Below are positions 1 through 10,154 of a stretch of 64,000 bases of DNA, piece by piece. Within the stretch, counting starts at the first letter, position 1; each line of letters opens with the position of its first letter. A program made the translations under genes and the position numbers. The DNA comes from Nitrosomonas sp. Nm34 (lineage in GTDB: Bacteria; Pseudomonadota; Gammaproteobacteria; Burkholderiales; Nitrosomonadaceae). Below the pieces are notes generated by a model. That model ran no database searches. It saw nothing but the letters and a program-made list of their open reading frames with translations, and had not been told where the DNA came from. The stretch lies in contig NZ_FORD01000008.1 of NCBI RefSeq assembly GCF_900113925.1, forward strand, positions 53,381 through 117,380, written 5' to 3'.

Positions 1-810
1 GTCTTCTATGCGCCGATCGGTCAGGCGGAAAAAGGTGGCAGATAATTGAGCTGTCGTTTCCTCATTGACCGGAAAATAATACGTTTGCGCACCCTTTAGA
101 CGGTTATAGCGATAATCAACCGGCCCCTCAAGCGCAACCAGCTCAAGCCTTTCCTTGATTTGCTCGATAAAAGGCAGAAAGCGGTGGCGGTTGAGGCCAT
201 GCTTGTAAAGCTCGTCAGGCGGCCTGTTAGAAGTCGCCACCACAATGACACCTTGCTCAAACAGCGCATTGAACAGCCTGGCCAGTACCATGGCATCTGC
301 AATATCGGTCACTTGCAGCTCATCAAAACACAGCAGGGTCGCTTCACCGGCTATTTGCCGTGCAATAACCGGAATGGGATCAGCAGCACTGGCACGTCCT
401 CCGCCATGCTGCCTTCGTTTCTGTGCAGAAAGATCATGCGCCTGCTTAAGCCGGGCGTGGATATCCAACATAAATTCATGGAAATGCACCCGTCGTTTGA
501 ATGTCATTGGAGCGACAGAATAAAACAGATCCATCAGCATCGATTTACCGCGCCCTACCCCCCCATAAAGATAAATCCCTTTGGGAGCGGGTTTATTGCC
601 TGACTTACGAAACCAGCCAGTCGGCCACCAATTCTTGAACGAGAACTTATTGTTCTGGTTCCCTATCGCCGGGTAAATAACCAACTCACGGTGCAATCGT
701 TCCAATGAAGCGACTGCTCTGGCCTGATCAGCATCAGGCTTGAGCTCCCCAGTCTGCATCAATGTTTGATATTCAGCTTCAGGTCCATTTTCTTCTATGG
801 GGTGTTTCAT
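1..810 (-). CDS. zapE: ZapE/AFG1-family cell-division ATPase, C-terminus beyond window
   Basis: The reading frame is open from the ATG at 810 to the window edge (270 codons), so the C-terminus is missing. Translation shows Walker A GGVGRGKS near residue 78, Walker B LLCFDELQV near residue 148, and a sensor-type VVATSNRPP, all typical of the AFG1-like P-loop ATPases. The N-terminal half has the family pattern of a long lead followed by KGIYLYGGVGRGKS. In Proteobacteria the family member ZapE acts at the division septum and stabilises the Z-ring under low oxygen or heat; mitochondrial relatives handle membrane protein quality control. The family is clear; the division role rests on homologues. 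Confidence 0.93.
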   Translation of the reverse strand, partial: MKHPIEENGPEAEYQTLMQTGELKPDADQARAVASLERLHRELVIYPAIGNQNNKFSFKNWWPTGWFRKSGNKPAPKGIYLYGGVGRGKSMLMDLFYSVAPMTFKRRVHFHEFMLDIHARLKQAHDLSAQKRRQHGGGRASAADPIPVIARQIAGEATLLCFDELQVTDIADAMVLARLFNALFEQGVIVVATSNRPPDELYKHGLNRHRFLPFIEQIKERLELVALEGPVDYRYNRLKGAQTYYFPVNEETTAQLSATFFRLTDRRIED

Positions 811-1118
811 GAGGTGCTACCTTTTAGCAAAAAGGATCAGCAATTTTAACATGAGGGGAAATAACGAAAGAGTTCAGTGTTTTGGGATGAGAATTACAGT
901 CATAAATCTCCTAAGGCCACAAAGATTCCATCTAGCATGGCTCCCTCACTAGAATCAGCTCGATATCGGCCAGCTAACATCTTTTCTCAGTCAAAAATCA
1001 TGTTATTCATGATATCGGTATAAATCCAAGAAATAGTCTCTAGCAATGGGGAGTGCTTTTACAGATAAAATTTATTCTTGGTTTTGATTAGCACAAAGGG
1101 AAGACCGAGGTATTGTCT
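811..1118. other. Intergenic, no gene seen
   Basis: About 300 bases between two minus-strand genes. No convincing ORF, tRNA or hairpin with a T-run was seen. It must hold the zapE promoter, which I cannot place. Confidence 0.5.
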
Positions 1119-1919
1119 TCACAGACTGTTCAAAAATGTTTTAATAGTCTCATTAACCGCTTCAGGCTCTTCTATGGTGGAAGAATGTCCTGACTTGGGA
1201 ATCCTGACTAAACGTGATCCAGCAATCCGAGCTTGAATACGCTCGGCTTTGGCCGGTATCGTGGCGACATCTTCTTCACCGACCATGATCAGGGTAGGCG
1301 TAGTAATTTTGTTAATCTCATCGTAAACGCCCTGGCGATCTATTACGCCTTTGACCGCACGCGTGATGCCGATGCGATGATTGGCGATCAGATGCTTTTT
1401 CCACTCATCACGCAATGCGGCACGGTTAGGGTCGGCAAGAAAGGACTGGCCGAACAGGATGCGCATAACCGGCGCAGCGACCAATCTCAAGCCGAACCAG
1501 CGCGCAATAAAGTTGAGCCGGTTATAGCGCGGAATATTTTCTTTTGGCTCAGCATCAGCTGTCGTTCCCAGCAGGATCAGCGATCGCAGAAGTTCTGGCC
1601 GTCGGGCTGCCAACCGCATCCCCATAAATCCACCCATCGAAAGCCCGGCAAAATGACAAGGCGCACAGCCCAACGCCTCAATTAAAGCAACCGTATCCTG
1701 ATAGAGAGTCTCCATGTCATAGCCGCCTCGTGTGACTTCACTTTGCCCTTGTCCGCGAAAATCAAACGTGATGCAACGGTAGCGATCTTTAAGCGCATTG
1801 ACCTGTGCCTCAAACATCTGCCCACTCCACAAAAGGCCATGGGCAAACAGGATAGTCTCTGACCCCGTTCCCTCTTCTGTGTAATGTAATTTCGCTCCGT
1901 TGACTTGAATTTTTGGCAT
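1119..1919 (-). CDS. Alpha/beta-fold hydrolase
   Basis: A single-domain alpha/beta hydrolase of about 266 residues. The oxyanion-side HGLLWSG follows the N-terminal strand, the nucleophile elbow is GLSMGG (Ser about 94), the acid is probably the Asp in MVGEEDVATIP, and the base is His in KSGHSSTIEEP. The start is placed at the ATG at 1919 (MPKIQVNG), which matches usual family N-termini; an upstream GTG at 1949 would add ten residues. Relatives include 3-oxoadipate enol-lactonase-like and epoxide-hydrolase-like enzymes. The sequence does not fix the substrate, and no pathway neighbours help. Confidence 0.85.
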   Translation of the reverse strand: MPKIQVNGAKLHYTEEGTGSETILFAHGLLWSGQMFEAQVNALKDRYRCITFDFRGQGQSEVTRGGYDMETLYQDTVALIEALGCAPCHFAGLSMGGFMGMRLAARRPELLRSLILLGTTADAEPKENIPRYNRLNFIARWFGLRLVAAPVMRILFGQSFLADPNRAALRDEWKKHLIANHRIGITRAVKGVIDRQGVYDEINKITTPTLIMVGEEDVATIPAKAERIQARIAGSRLVRIPKSGHSSTIEEPEAVNETIKTFLNSL

Positions 1920-2214
1920 GAGAGGTAGGAAAAATAGCGTTTTTTGCACAAGTGCAATATACGTAAAGTTGTATATTTGGTCAAACTTACTGCTGAGTAG
2001 TTAAGGAGTTATCTATTTTAAGTTTAATTATTTGGCATACTTGTACCTATCTATAATGGGCAGGGAATGTCACTTCGTGTGTAGAATCATCAGCAATACA
2101 TTGAAAACATATCAATTTATCAAAATTGTCAAATAAAATCGTTATATTCATATAATCTCGTCTGCGTACAAAATAATTTGTTTTATCCTTGTGTGTAAGC
2201 TGATTATCTCTATC

Positions 2215-5200
2215 TTACAGCCATACTTCATTGAATACTGGTTGCAATGCATTCATCACATCTTGAGAAATGATATTGCCTTCACCGCTTGGCACCTTAT
2301 ACGAAGACATGGCGGAAACTAACTGATCAACATGTTCCTTCAATAAGGAGGAAGAGTCAGCAGTGATCTGATCCAATTGGTAAGTGTTACCGCTATACCA
2401 GTTAGTTATTGTTAATTGATCATCTGTGCCTGCTATATTTATCTGTAAGTTGCTCCCATTGCGGCTGAACCAAAGATTTTCAAAAGACACCTCAGTAATT
2501 CTTAAAACATCAAAACTTTTTACATCGGTATCATAATTATTGATAGTATCTTTCCCATCGGCAATTTTGAACAAATAAGTGTCGTTGCCGGCATCGCCTG
2601 TCAGAAAATCGTTGGCACCTGCGCCCCCGCTCAGCGTATCATCTCCAGCACCACCATACAGCATATCAGTGCCGTCACCTCCTTCCAGCACGTCGTTGCC
2701 ATCACTTCCGGAGAGGGTATCATTACCCGCACCACCCAATAAGGTATCATTGCCTGCCGCGCCATTCAGGCTATCATTGCCTTCCAGGCCGTCAATCGTA
2801 TCATTGCTGGCAAAGCCGGTGAGGTTGTCAGCTCCTGCCGTACCCTGCAGTACTTTCTGTTTGACGGTGGTAACGTCCCAGCTGGTGCCATCACTGAACT
2901 CAATGGCATCCAGGACATAAGGGCCCACTCCATCCTGGTGAAAGTAGCTGTTGACGGTGATTCTTTCGCCGGTACTAGTCAGGGTCAGGTAGAGACTGCT
3001 GCTATCACGGCTTACTAAAATATCACCAGGATTGATCCCTTGCATAAAGCGCAACACATCATGGCGGCCCACACCAGTGTCATAGTTATTGATGCTGGTG
3101 CTGCCATCTCCGGCAGCAAATAAATAGGTATCATTGCCGGCATCGCCTGTCAGGGAATCGTTGGCACCTGCGCCCCCGCTCAGCGTATCATCTCCAGCAC
3201 CACCATACAGCATATCAGTGCCGTCGCCTCCTTCCAGCATGTCGTTGCCATTACCACCAGACAGAGTGTCGTTACCCGCAGCACCCAATAAGGTATCGTT
3301 GCCTGCCGCGCCATTCAGGTTATCGTTGCCTTCCAGGCCGTCAATCGTATCATTGCTGGCAAAGCCGGTGAGGTTGTCAGCTCCGCTCGTCCCTTGCAGC
3401 GTTTTCTGCTTAACGGTGGACACATCCCAGCTGGTACCATCACTGAACTCAATCGCATCCAGGACATAAGGACCCATTCCATCCTGGTAAAAGTAGCTGT
3501 TGACGGTGATTCTTTCGCCGGTACTAGTCAGGGTCAGGTAGAGACTGCTGCTATCACGGCTTACTAAAATATCACCAGGATTGATCCCTTGCATAAAGCG
3601 CAACACATCATGGCGGCCCACACCAGTGTCATAGTTATTGATGCTGGTGTTGCCATCTCCGGCAGCAAATAAATAGGTATCATTGCCGGCATCGCCTGTC
3701 AGAAAATCGTTGGCACCTGCGCCCCCGCTCAGCGTATCATCTCCAGCACCACCATACAGCATATCAGTGCCGTCATCTCCTTCCAGCATGTCATTGCCAT
3801 TACCACCAGACAGAGTGTCGTTACCCGCACCACCCAATAAGGTATCATTGCCTGCCGCGCCATTCAGGTTATCGTTGCCTTCCAGGCCGTCAATCGTATC
3901 GTTGCTGGCAAAGCCGGTGAGGTTGTCAGCTCCTGTCGTGCCCTGCAGTACTTTCTGTTTGACAGTGGTGACATCCCAGCTGGTACCATCACTGAACTCA
4001 ATCGCATCCAGGACATAAGGGCCGGCTCCATCCTGGTAAAAGTAGCTGCCGACAGTAATTTTTTCGCCGGTACTAGTCAGAGTCAGGTAGAGATTGCTGC
4101 TATCACGCGTTACAGCTACCTCGCCAGGATTGATCCCTTGCATAAAGTGCAACACATCATGGCGGCCCACACCAGTGTCATAGTTATTGATGCTGGTATT
4201 GCCTTCGCCAGCGGCAAATAAATAGGTGTCGTTGCCGGCATCGCCTGTCAGAGAGTCGTTGGCACCTGCGCCCCCGCTCAGCGTGTCATCTCCGCTGCCA
4301 CCATACAGCATGTCAGTGCCGTCGCCCCCTTCCAGCACGTCGCTGCCATTACCGCCAGACAGAGTATCATTACCCGCACCACCCAATAAGGTATCGTTGC
4401 CTGCCGCGCCATTCAGGTTATCGTTGCCTTCCAAGCCGTCAATCGTATCGTTGCTGGCAAAGCCGGTGAGGTTGTCAGCTCCTGTCGTGCCCTGCAGTAC
4501 CTTCTGTTTGACGGTGGTGACATCCCAGCTGGTACCATCACTGAACTCAATCGCATCCAGGACATAAGGGCCGGCTCCATCCTGGTAAAAATAACTGCTG
4601 ACGGTGATTTTTTCACCGGTACCGGTCAGGGTCAAGTAGAGATTGCTGCTATCACGTGTTACAGCTACGTCGCCAGGGTTGATCTCTTCGAGGAAACGAA
4701 GCACATCATGGCGGCTAGTACTGGTATCGTAATTATTAATGCTGGTGTTGCCCTCTCCGGCAGCAAATAAATAGGTGTCATTGCCGGCATCGCCTGTCAG
4801 AGAGTCGTTGGCACCTGCGCCCCCGCTCAGCGTATCATCTCCAGCACCACCATACAGCATATCAGTGCCGTCACCTCCTTCCAGCATGTCGTTGCCATTG
4901 CCGCCAGACAGCGTGTCGTTACCAGCCAGACCACTCATCGAGTCATTGCTGGCAAAGCCGGTGAGGTTGTCAGCTCCGCTCGTCCCCTGCAGTGTTTTCT
5001 GCTTAACGGTGGCCACATCCCAGCTGGTGCCATCACTGAACTCAACCGCATCCAGGGCATAAGGGCCGGCTCCATCCTGGTAAAAGTAGCTGTGGACGGT
5101 GATTTTCTCGCCGGTGCTCTGCAAGGTCAGGTAGAGATTGCTACTATCACGGCTTACAGCTACCTCGCCAGGATTGATCCCTTGCATAAAGCGCAACACA

Positions 5201-8200
5201 TCATAGCGGCCCACGCCTGTGTCATAGTTATTGATACTGGTGTGGCCTTCGCCAGCAGCAAATAAATAGGTGTCGTTGCCGGCATCGCCTGTCAGAGAGT
5301 CGTTGGCACCTGCGCCCCCGCTCAGCGTGTCATCTCCGCTGCCGCCATACAGCACGTCAGTACCGTCGCCTCCTTCCAGCATGTCGTTGCCATTGCCGCC
5401 AGACAGCGTGTCATTGCCAGCCAGACCACTCATCGAGTCATTGCTGGCAAAGCCGGTGAGGTTGTCAGCCTTGCTCGTGCCCTGCAGTGTTTTCTGCTTA
5501 ACGGTGGCCACATCCCAGCTGGTGCCATCACTGAACTCAATCGCATCCAGGACATAAGGGCCGGCTCCATCCTGGTAAAAGTAGCTGTGGACGGTGATTT
5601 TCTCGCCGGTGCTCTGCAAGGTCAGGTAGAGATTGCTGCCATCGCGTGTTACAGCTACCTCGCCAGGGTTGATCCCTTCAAGGAAACGAAGCACATCATG
5701 GCGACCCACGCTGGTGTCGTAGTTATTGATGCTGGTATGGCCTTCGCCAGCGGCAAATAAATAGGTATCGTTGCCGGCATCACCTGTCAGAGAATCGTTG
5801 GCACCGGCGCCCCCGCTCAGCGTATCATCTCCAGCACCACCATACAGCATATCAGTGCCGTCACCTCCTTCCAGCATGTCATTGCCATTACCACCAGACA
5901 GAGTGTCATTGCCAGCCAGACCGTTCATTGTGTCATTGCTGGCAAAGCCGGTGAGGTTGTCAGCCTTGCTCGTGCCCTGCAGCGTTTTCTGTTTCACGGC
6001 GGCCACATCCCAGCTGGTGCCATCACTGAACTCAATCGCATCCAGGACATAAGGGCCGGCTCCATCCTGGTAAAAGTAGCTGTGGACGGTGATTTTTTCA
6101 CCAGTACCAGCCAGGGTCAGGTAGAGATTACTGCTATCACGGCTTACTAATACATCGCCAGGAGTGATCCCTTGCATAAAGCGCAACACATCATGGCGGC
6201 CCACACCAGTGTCATAGTTATTGATGCTGGTGTGGCCTTCGCCGGCGGCAAATAAATAGGTATCGTTGCCGGCATCGCCTGTCAGAGAATCGTTGGCACC
6301 TGCCCCTCCGCTCAGCGTATCATCTCCAGCACCACCATACAGCATATCAGTACCGTCGCCTCCTTCCAGCACGTCGTTGCCATTGCCGCCAGACAGCGTG
6401 TCGTTGCCAGCCAGACCGTTCATTGTGTCATTGCTGGCAAAGCCGGTGAGGTTGTCAACTCCGCTCGTCCCCTGCAGTGTTTTCTGCTTAACGGTGGCCA
6501 CATCCCAGCTGGTGCCATCACTGAACTCAATCGCATCCAGGACATAAGGGTCGGCTCCATCCTGGTAAAAGTAGCTGTGGACGGTGATTTTTTCACCAGT
6601 ACCAGCCAGGGTCAGGTAGAGATTACTGCTATCACGGCTTACTAATACATCGCCAGGAGTGATCCCTTGCATAAAGCGCAACACATCATGGCGGCCCACA
6701 CCAGTGTCATAGTTATTGATGCTGGTGTGGCCTTCGCCGGCGGCAAATAAATAGGTATCGTTGCCGGCATCGCCTGTCAGAGAGTCGTTGGCACCTGCGC
6801 CCCCGCTCAGCGTGTCATCTCCGCTACCACCATACAGCATGTCAGTACCGTCGCCTCCTTCCAGCACATCGTTGCCATTGCCGCCAGACAGCGTGTCATT
6901 GCCAGCCAGACCGTTCATTGTGTCATTGCTGGCAAAGCCGGTGAGGTTGTCAGCCTTGCTCGTGCCCTGCAGCGTTTTCTGCTTAACGGTGGCCACATCC
7001 CAGCTGGTGCCATCACTGAACTCAATCGCACCCAGGACATAAGGGCCGGCTCCATCCTGGTAAAAGTAGCTGTGGACGGTGATTTTTTCCCCAGTACCGG
7101 CCAGGATCAGGCAGAGATTGCTGCTATCACGTGTTACAGCTACCTCGCCAGGATTGATCCCTTGCATAAAGCGCAACACATCATGGCGACCCACGCTGGT
7201 GTCATAGTTATTGATGCTGGTGTTGCCCTCTCCGGCAGCAAATAAATAGGTGTCATTGCCGGCATCGCCTGTCAGGGAATCGTTGGTACCTGCGCCCCCG
7301 CTCAGCGTATCATCTCCGCTGCCACCATACAGCATGTCAGTGCCGTCACCTCCTTCCAGCATGTCGTTGCCATTGCCGCCAGACAGCGTGTCATTGCCAG
7401 CCAGACCGTTCATTGTGTCATTGCTGGCAAAGCCGGTGAGGTTGTCAGCTCCTGTCGTGCCCTGCAGTACTTTCTGTTTGACGGTGGTGACATCCCATCT
7501 GGTACCATCACTGAACTCAATCGCATCCAAGACATAAGGGCCGGCTCCATCCTGGTAAAAATAACTGCTGACGGTGATTTTTTCACCGGTACCGGTCAGG
7601 GTCAAGTAGAGATTGCTGCTATCACGCGTTACAGCTACCTCGCCAGGATTGATCCCTTGCATAAAGCGCAACACATCATGGCGGCCCACGCCTGTGTCAT
7701 AGTTATTGATACTGGTGTGGCCTTCGCCAGCAGCAAATAAATAGGTATCATTGCCGGCATCGCCTGTCAGAGAATCGTTGGCACCTGCCCCGCCGCTCAG
7801 CGTGTCATCTCCGCTGCCGCCATACAGCATGTCAGTACCGTCGCCTCCTTCCAGCACGTCGTTACCATTGCCGCCAGACAGCGTGTCATTGCCAGCCAGA
7901 CCGTTCATTGTGTCATTGCTGGCAAAGCCGGTGAGGTTGTCAGCTCCGCTCGTCCCTTGCAGCGTTTTCTGCTTAACGGTGGCCACATCCCAGCTGGTAC
8001 CATCACTGAACTCAATCGCATCCAGGACATAAGGGCCCATTCCATCCTGGTAAAAGTAGCTGTTGACGGTGATTCTTTCGCCGGTACTAGTCAGGGTCAG
8101 GTAGAGACTGCTGCTATCACGCGTTACAGCTACCTCGCCAGGATTGATCCCTTGCATAAAGCGCAACACATCATGGCGGCCCACACCAGTGTCATAGTTA

Positions 8201-9876
8201 TTGATGCTGGTGTTGCCTTCGCCAGCAGCAAATAAATAGGTGTCGTTGCCGGCATCACCTGCCAGAGAGTCGTTGGCACCTGCGCCCCCGCTCAGCGTGT
8301 CATCTCCGCTGCCGCCATACAGCATGTCAGTGCCGTCGCCTCCTTCCAGCACATCGTTGCCATTACCGCCAGACAGAGTGTCATTGCCAGCCAGACCACT
8401 CATCGAGTCATTGCTGGCAAAGCCGATGAGGTTGTCAGCCCCGCTCGTCCCCTGCAGCGTTTTCTGCTTAACGGTGGTCACATCCCAGCTGGTGCCATCA
8501 CTGAACTCAATGGCATCCAGGACATAAGGGCCGGCTCCATCCTGGTAAAAGTAGTTGCTGACAGTAATTTTTTCGCCAGTACTAGTCAGGGTCAGGTAGA
8601 GATTGCTGCTATTACGTGTTACAGCTACCTCGCCAGGATTAATCCCTTCGAGGAAACGAAGCACATCATGGCGACCCACGCTGGTGTCGTAGTTATTGAT
8701 GCTGGTGTGGCCCTCTCCAGCAGCAAATAAATAGGTGTCGTTGCCAGCATCGCCTGTCAGAGAATCGTTGGCACCGGCGCCCCCGCTCAGCGTATCATCT
8801 CCAGCACCACCATACAGCATATCAGTGCCGTCACTTCCGTCCAGCATGTCGTTGCCATCGCTTCCGGAGAGGGTATCATCACCCGCACCACCCAGTAAGG
8901 TATCGTTGCCTGCCGCGCCATTCAAGCTGTCGTTGCCTTCCAGGCCATCAATCGTATCATTGCTGGCAAAGCCGGTGAGGTTGTCAGCTCCCACCGTGCC
9001 CTGCAGTACTTTCTGTTTGACGGTGGCAACATCCCAGCTGATGCCATCACTGAACTCAATCGCATCCAGGACATAAGGACCCACTCCATCCTGGTAAAAG
9101 TAGTTGCTAACGGTAATTTTTTCGCTGGTACTAGTCAGGGTCAGGTAGAGATTGCTGCTATCGCGCGTCACAACCACCTCGCCAGGATTAATTCCCTCCA
9201 TAAATTGCAGCACATCATAGCTTGTGCCTGTGTCATTGTTATCAATGGAAGTATTACCGTCGCCAGCAGCAAAGAGATAAGTATCGTTACCGTTATCACC
9301 TCTCAGGTGATCGTTTTCCCCCGTGCCACCACGCAAGATATCGTCACCATCACCCCCCATCAATAGATCGCGACCACTACCACCTTGAAGAATATCATTA
9401 CCACTACTGCCAGCAAGAGTGTCATTCCCAGCACCACCATTTAGCATATCGTTACCGGTATAGCCGTTTAATACTATATCGCTTGGTTCGCTAAAAATGA
9501 TGTCATCTTTACTACCGGCAGAGGTATCCCGTTCGATAATACTCACATTCAAATCCTGCAGGATGACATCTGCTTGCTTACCACCGACGCCTTCATCAAT
9601 CCAATTTCGCAACAAATCAAGGCCATTCCAGCCATTTTGGGACAATATATGTCCCGCATATTTGTTCAGTTTGATTAAGTCTGCCAATGCAGAAACAGGA
9701 TCTACCACTTTTTGATTATTAAGCAAAGAGTTCACCCTAGAAAAATCTACAGAAACTCCTGCCGTTTCAGTCACATTCAGGGTAATCTCATTCAAGTATG
9801 GTGAAAGGCGCGTCTGCAAGACAAGACTTCCATATACACATTCATATAATATACGAAAAACATTGTCTAAAGCCAT
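2215..9876 (-). CDS. Giant RTX calcium-binding protein, C-terminal half (gene split by island)
   Basis: 2,553 residues, almost all tandem modules. Each module has RTX nonapeptides (GGxGxDxLx type) and then a beta domain running from DTYLFAAG to DGTSWDV, like haemolysin-type calcium-binding-related domains. I count 14 modules; the first and last have diverged. Unit length is 495 bp in the middle of the gene and 549 bp towards its 3' end. There is no N-terminal signal, as expected for type I secretion, which reads a C-terminal signal; no transporter is present here. Residues 11-24 (YECVYGSLVLQTRL) look like the middle of a larger protein, and joining them to the 32067-34529 ORF restores one frame. 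The ATG at 9876 and its AAGGA ribosome site lie in island DNA. Probably an adhesin or surface protein, function unproven. Confidence 0.9.
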   Translation of the reverse strand: MALDNVFRILYECVYGSLVLQTRLSPYLNEITLNVTETAGVSVDFSRVNSLLNNQKVVDPVSALADLIKLNKYAGHILSQNGWNGLDLLRNWIDEGVGGKQADVILQDLNVSIIERDTSAGSKDDIIFSEPSDIVLNGYTGNDMLNGGAGNDTLAGSSGNDILQGGSGRDLLMGGDGDDILRGGTGENDHLRGDNGNDTYLFAAGDGNTSIDNNDTGTSYDVLQFMEGINPGEVVVTRDSSNLYLTLTSTSEKITVSNYFYQDGVGPYVLDAIEFSDGISWDVATVKQKVLQGTVGADNLTGFASNDTIDGLEGNDSLNGAAGNDTLLGGAGDDTLSGSDGNDMLDGSDGTDMLYGGAGDDTLSGGAGANDSLTGDAGNDTYLFAAGEGHTSINNYDTSVGRHDVLRFLEGINPGEVAVTRNSSNLYLTLTSTGEKITVSNYFYQDGAGPYVLDAIEFSDGTSWDVTTVKQKTLQGTSGADNLIGFASNDSMSGLAGNDTLSGGNGNDVLEGGDGTDMLYGGSGDDTLSGGAGANDSLAGDAGNDTYLFAAGEGNTSINNYDTGVGRHDVLRFMQGINPGEVAVTRDSSSLYLTLTSTGERITVNSYFYQDGMGPYVLDAIEFSDGTSWDVATVKQKTLQGTSGADNLTGFASNDTMNGLAGNDTLSGGNGNDVLEGGDGTDMLYGGSGDDTLSGGAGANDSLTGDAGNDTYLFAAGEGHTSINNYDTGVGRHDVLRFMQGINPGEVAVTRDSSNLYLTLTGTGEKITVSSYFYQDGAGPYVLDAIEFSDGTRWDVTTVKQKVLQGTTGADNLTGFASNDTMNGLAGNDTLSGGNGNDMLEGGDGTDMLYGGSGDDTLSGGAGTNDSLTGDAGNDTYLFAAGEGNTSINNYDTSVGRHDVLRFMQGINPGEVAVTRDSSNLCLILAGTGEKITVHSYFYQDGAGPYVLGAIEFSDGTSWDVATVKQKTLQGTSKADNLTGFASNDTMNGLAGNDTLSGGNGNDVLEGGDGTDMLYGGSGDDTLSGGAGANDSLTGDAGNDTYLFAAGEGHTSINNYDTGVGRHDVLRFMQGITPGDVLVSRDSSNLYLTLAGTGEKITVHSYFYQDGADPYVLDAIEFSDGTSWDVATVKQKTLQGTSGVDNLTGFASNDTMNGLAGNDTLSGGNGNDVLEGGDGTDMLYGGAGDDTLSGGAGANDSLTGDAGNDTYLFAAGEGHTSINNYDTGVGRHDVLRFMQGITPGDVLVSRDSSNLYLTLAGTGEKITVHSYFYQDGAGPYVLDAIEFSDGTSWDVAAVKQKTLQGTSKADNLTGFASNDTMNGLAGNDTLSGGNGNDMLEGGDGTDMLYGGAGDDTLSGGAGANDSLTGDAGNDTYLFAAGEGHTSINNYDTSVGRHDVLRFLEGINPGEVAVTRDGSNLYLTLQSTGEKITVHSYFYQDGAGPYVLDAIEFSDGTSWDVATVKQKTLQGTSKADNLTGFASNDSMSGLAGNDTLSGGNGNDMLEGGDGTDVLYGGSGDDTLSGGAGANDSLTGDAGNDTYLFAAGEGHTSINNYDTGVGRYDVLRFMQGINPGEVAVSRDSSNLYLTLQSTGEKITVHSYFYQDGAGPYALDAVEFSDGTSWDVATVKQKTLQGTSGADNLTGFASNDSMSGLAGNDTLSGGNGNDMLEGGDGTDMLYGGAGDDTLSGGAGANDSLTGDAGNDTYLFAAGEGNTSINNYDTSTSRHDVLRFLEEINPGDVAVTRDSSNLYLTLTGTGEKITVSSYFYQDGAGPYVLDAIEFSDGTSWDVTTVKQKVLQGTTGADNLTGFASNDTIDGLEGNDNLNGAAGNDTLLGGAGNDTLSGGNGSDVLEGGDGTDMLYGGSGDDTLSGGAGANDSLTGDAGNDTYLFAAGEGNTSINNYDTGVGRHDVLHFMQGINPGEVAVTRDSSNLYLTLTSTGEKITVGSYFYQDGAGPYVLDAIEFSDGTSWDVTTVKQKVLQGTTGADNLTGFASNDTIDGLEGNDNLNGAAGNDTLLGGAGNDTLSGGNGNDMLEGDDGTDMLYGGAGDDTLSGGAGANDFLTGDAGNDTYLFAAGDGNTSINNYDTGVGRHDVLRFMQGINPGDILVSRDSSSLYLTLTSTGERITVNSYFYQDGMGPYVLDAIEFSDGTSWDVSTVKQKTLQGTSGADNLTGFASNDTIDGLEGNDNLNGAAGNDTLLGAAGNDTLSGGNGNDMLEGGDGTDMLYGGAGDDTLSGGAGANDSLTGDAGNDTYLFAAGDGSTSINNYDTGVGRHDVLRFMQGINPGDILVSRDSSSLYLTLTSTGERITVNSYFHQDGVGPYVLDAIEFSDGTSWDVTTVKQKVLQGTAGADNLTGFASNDTIDGLEGNDSLNGAAGNDTLLGGAGNDTLSGSDGNDVLEGGDGTDMLYGGAGDDTLSGGAGANDFLTGDAGNDTYLFKIADGKDTINNYDTDVKSFDVLRITEVSFENLWFSRNGSNLQINIAGTDDQLTITNWYSGNTYQLDQITADSSSLLKEHVDQLVSAMSSYKVPSGEGNIISQDVMNALQPVFNEVWL
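2540..9480 (-). repeat. Tandem RTX modules, 495-bp and 549-bp units
   Basis: Equivalent points recur on the + strand at 2585, 3134, 3683, 4232, 4781, 5276, 5771, 6266, 6761, 7256, 7751, 8246 and 8741. The first four intervals are 549 bp and the next eight are 495 bp. The 54-bp difference equals 18 residues, exactly two RTX nonapeptides. Copies are nearly identical at DNA level. Small variants (H or N in GEGxTS, Q or E in FMQG/FLEG, TSTG/AGTG/QSTG) are shuffled between copies, which points to recombination or gene conversion. Confidence 0.95.
9830..9837. repeat. Left attachment core (direct repeat copy 1)
   Basis: CCATATAC, followed by acATTC. The right copy reads CCATATAC then ggATTC, so 12 of 14 bases match. 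The core lies over the codons for Val-Tyr-Gly of the RTX gene. Confidence 0.82.
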
Positions 9877-9899
9877 TTTTTCCTTAATTAGTTATTTTG

Positions 9900-9920
9900 T
9901 TACTCACATAATTACTCACA
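9900..9920 (+). promoter_or_regulatory. Paired integrase arm-site candidates, left end
   Basis: TTACTCACA occurs at 9900-9908 and 9912-9920 in direct orientation, 63 bp inside the left core. The same nonamer is paired at the right end, as expected for arm-type sites of a lambda/P4-like integrase. The match is seen; the binding role is inferred. Confidence 0.65.
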
Positions 9921-10154
9921 ACTCTGCAATGCACTCTACTTTTTAAGGTGAATTTATCTCACTAGGAACCATCTTGAGTTATTGCTTAGAATTTACATCA
10001 TAAAAAATTCTTGTATTTAAGTGGAACAACAAAATAAATTGCCATTAATGCTGTTCAATGATGAATTCATTGCCAAAGCATTATTTAGTGTTAACCAGAT
10101 AATGGAGTATTGTTATACTGATGAAGTTAAGTACGTGAAGTTAACTTATGCACC

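Noticed and set aside
160..603. 147-codon + strand ORF
   Set aside because: Antisense to zapE, which has intact Walker motifs on the other strand.
2579..9076. Thirteen long + strand ORFs of 92-113 codons, all alike (SLPASPVR…), antisense to the RTX gene
   Set aside because: They recur with the module period and are the reverse reading of RTX repeats. No ribosome sites, and the Ser/Pro/Leu composition is that of an antisense shadow.
9222..9494. + strand ORF rich in Tyr, His and Arg
   Set aside because: Antisense of the first RTX module; composition is not protein-like.
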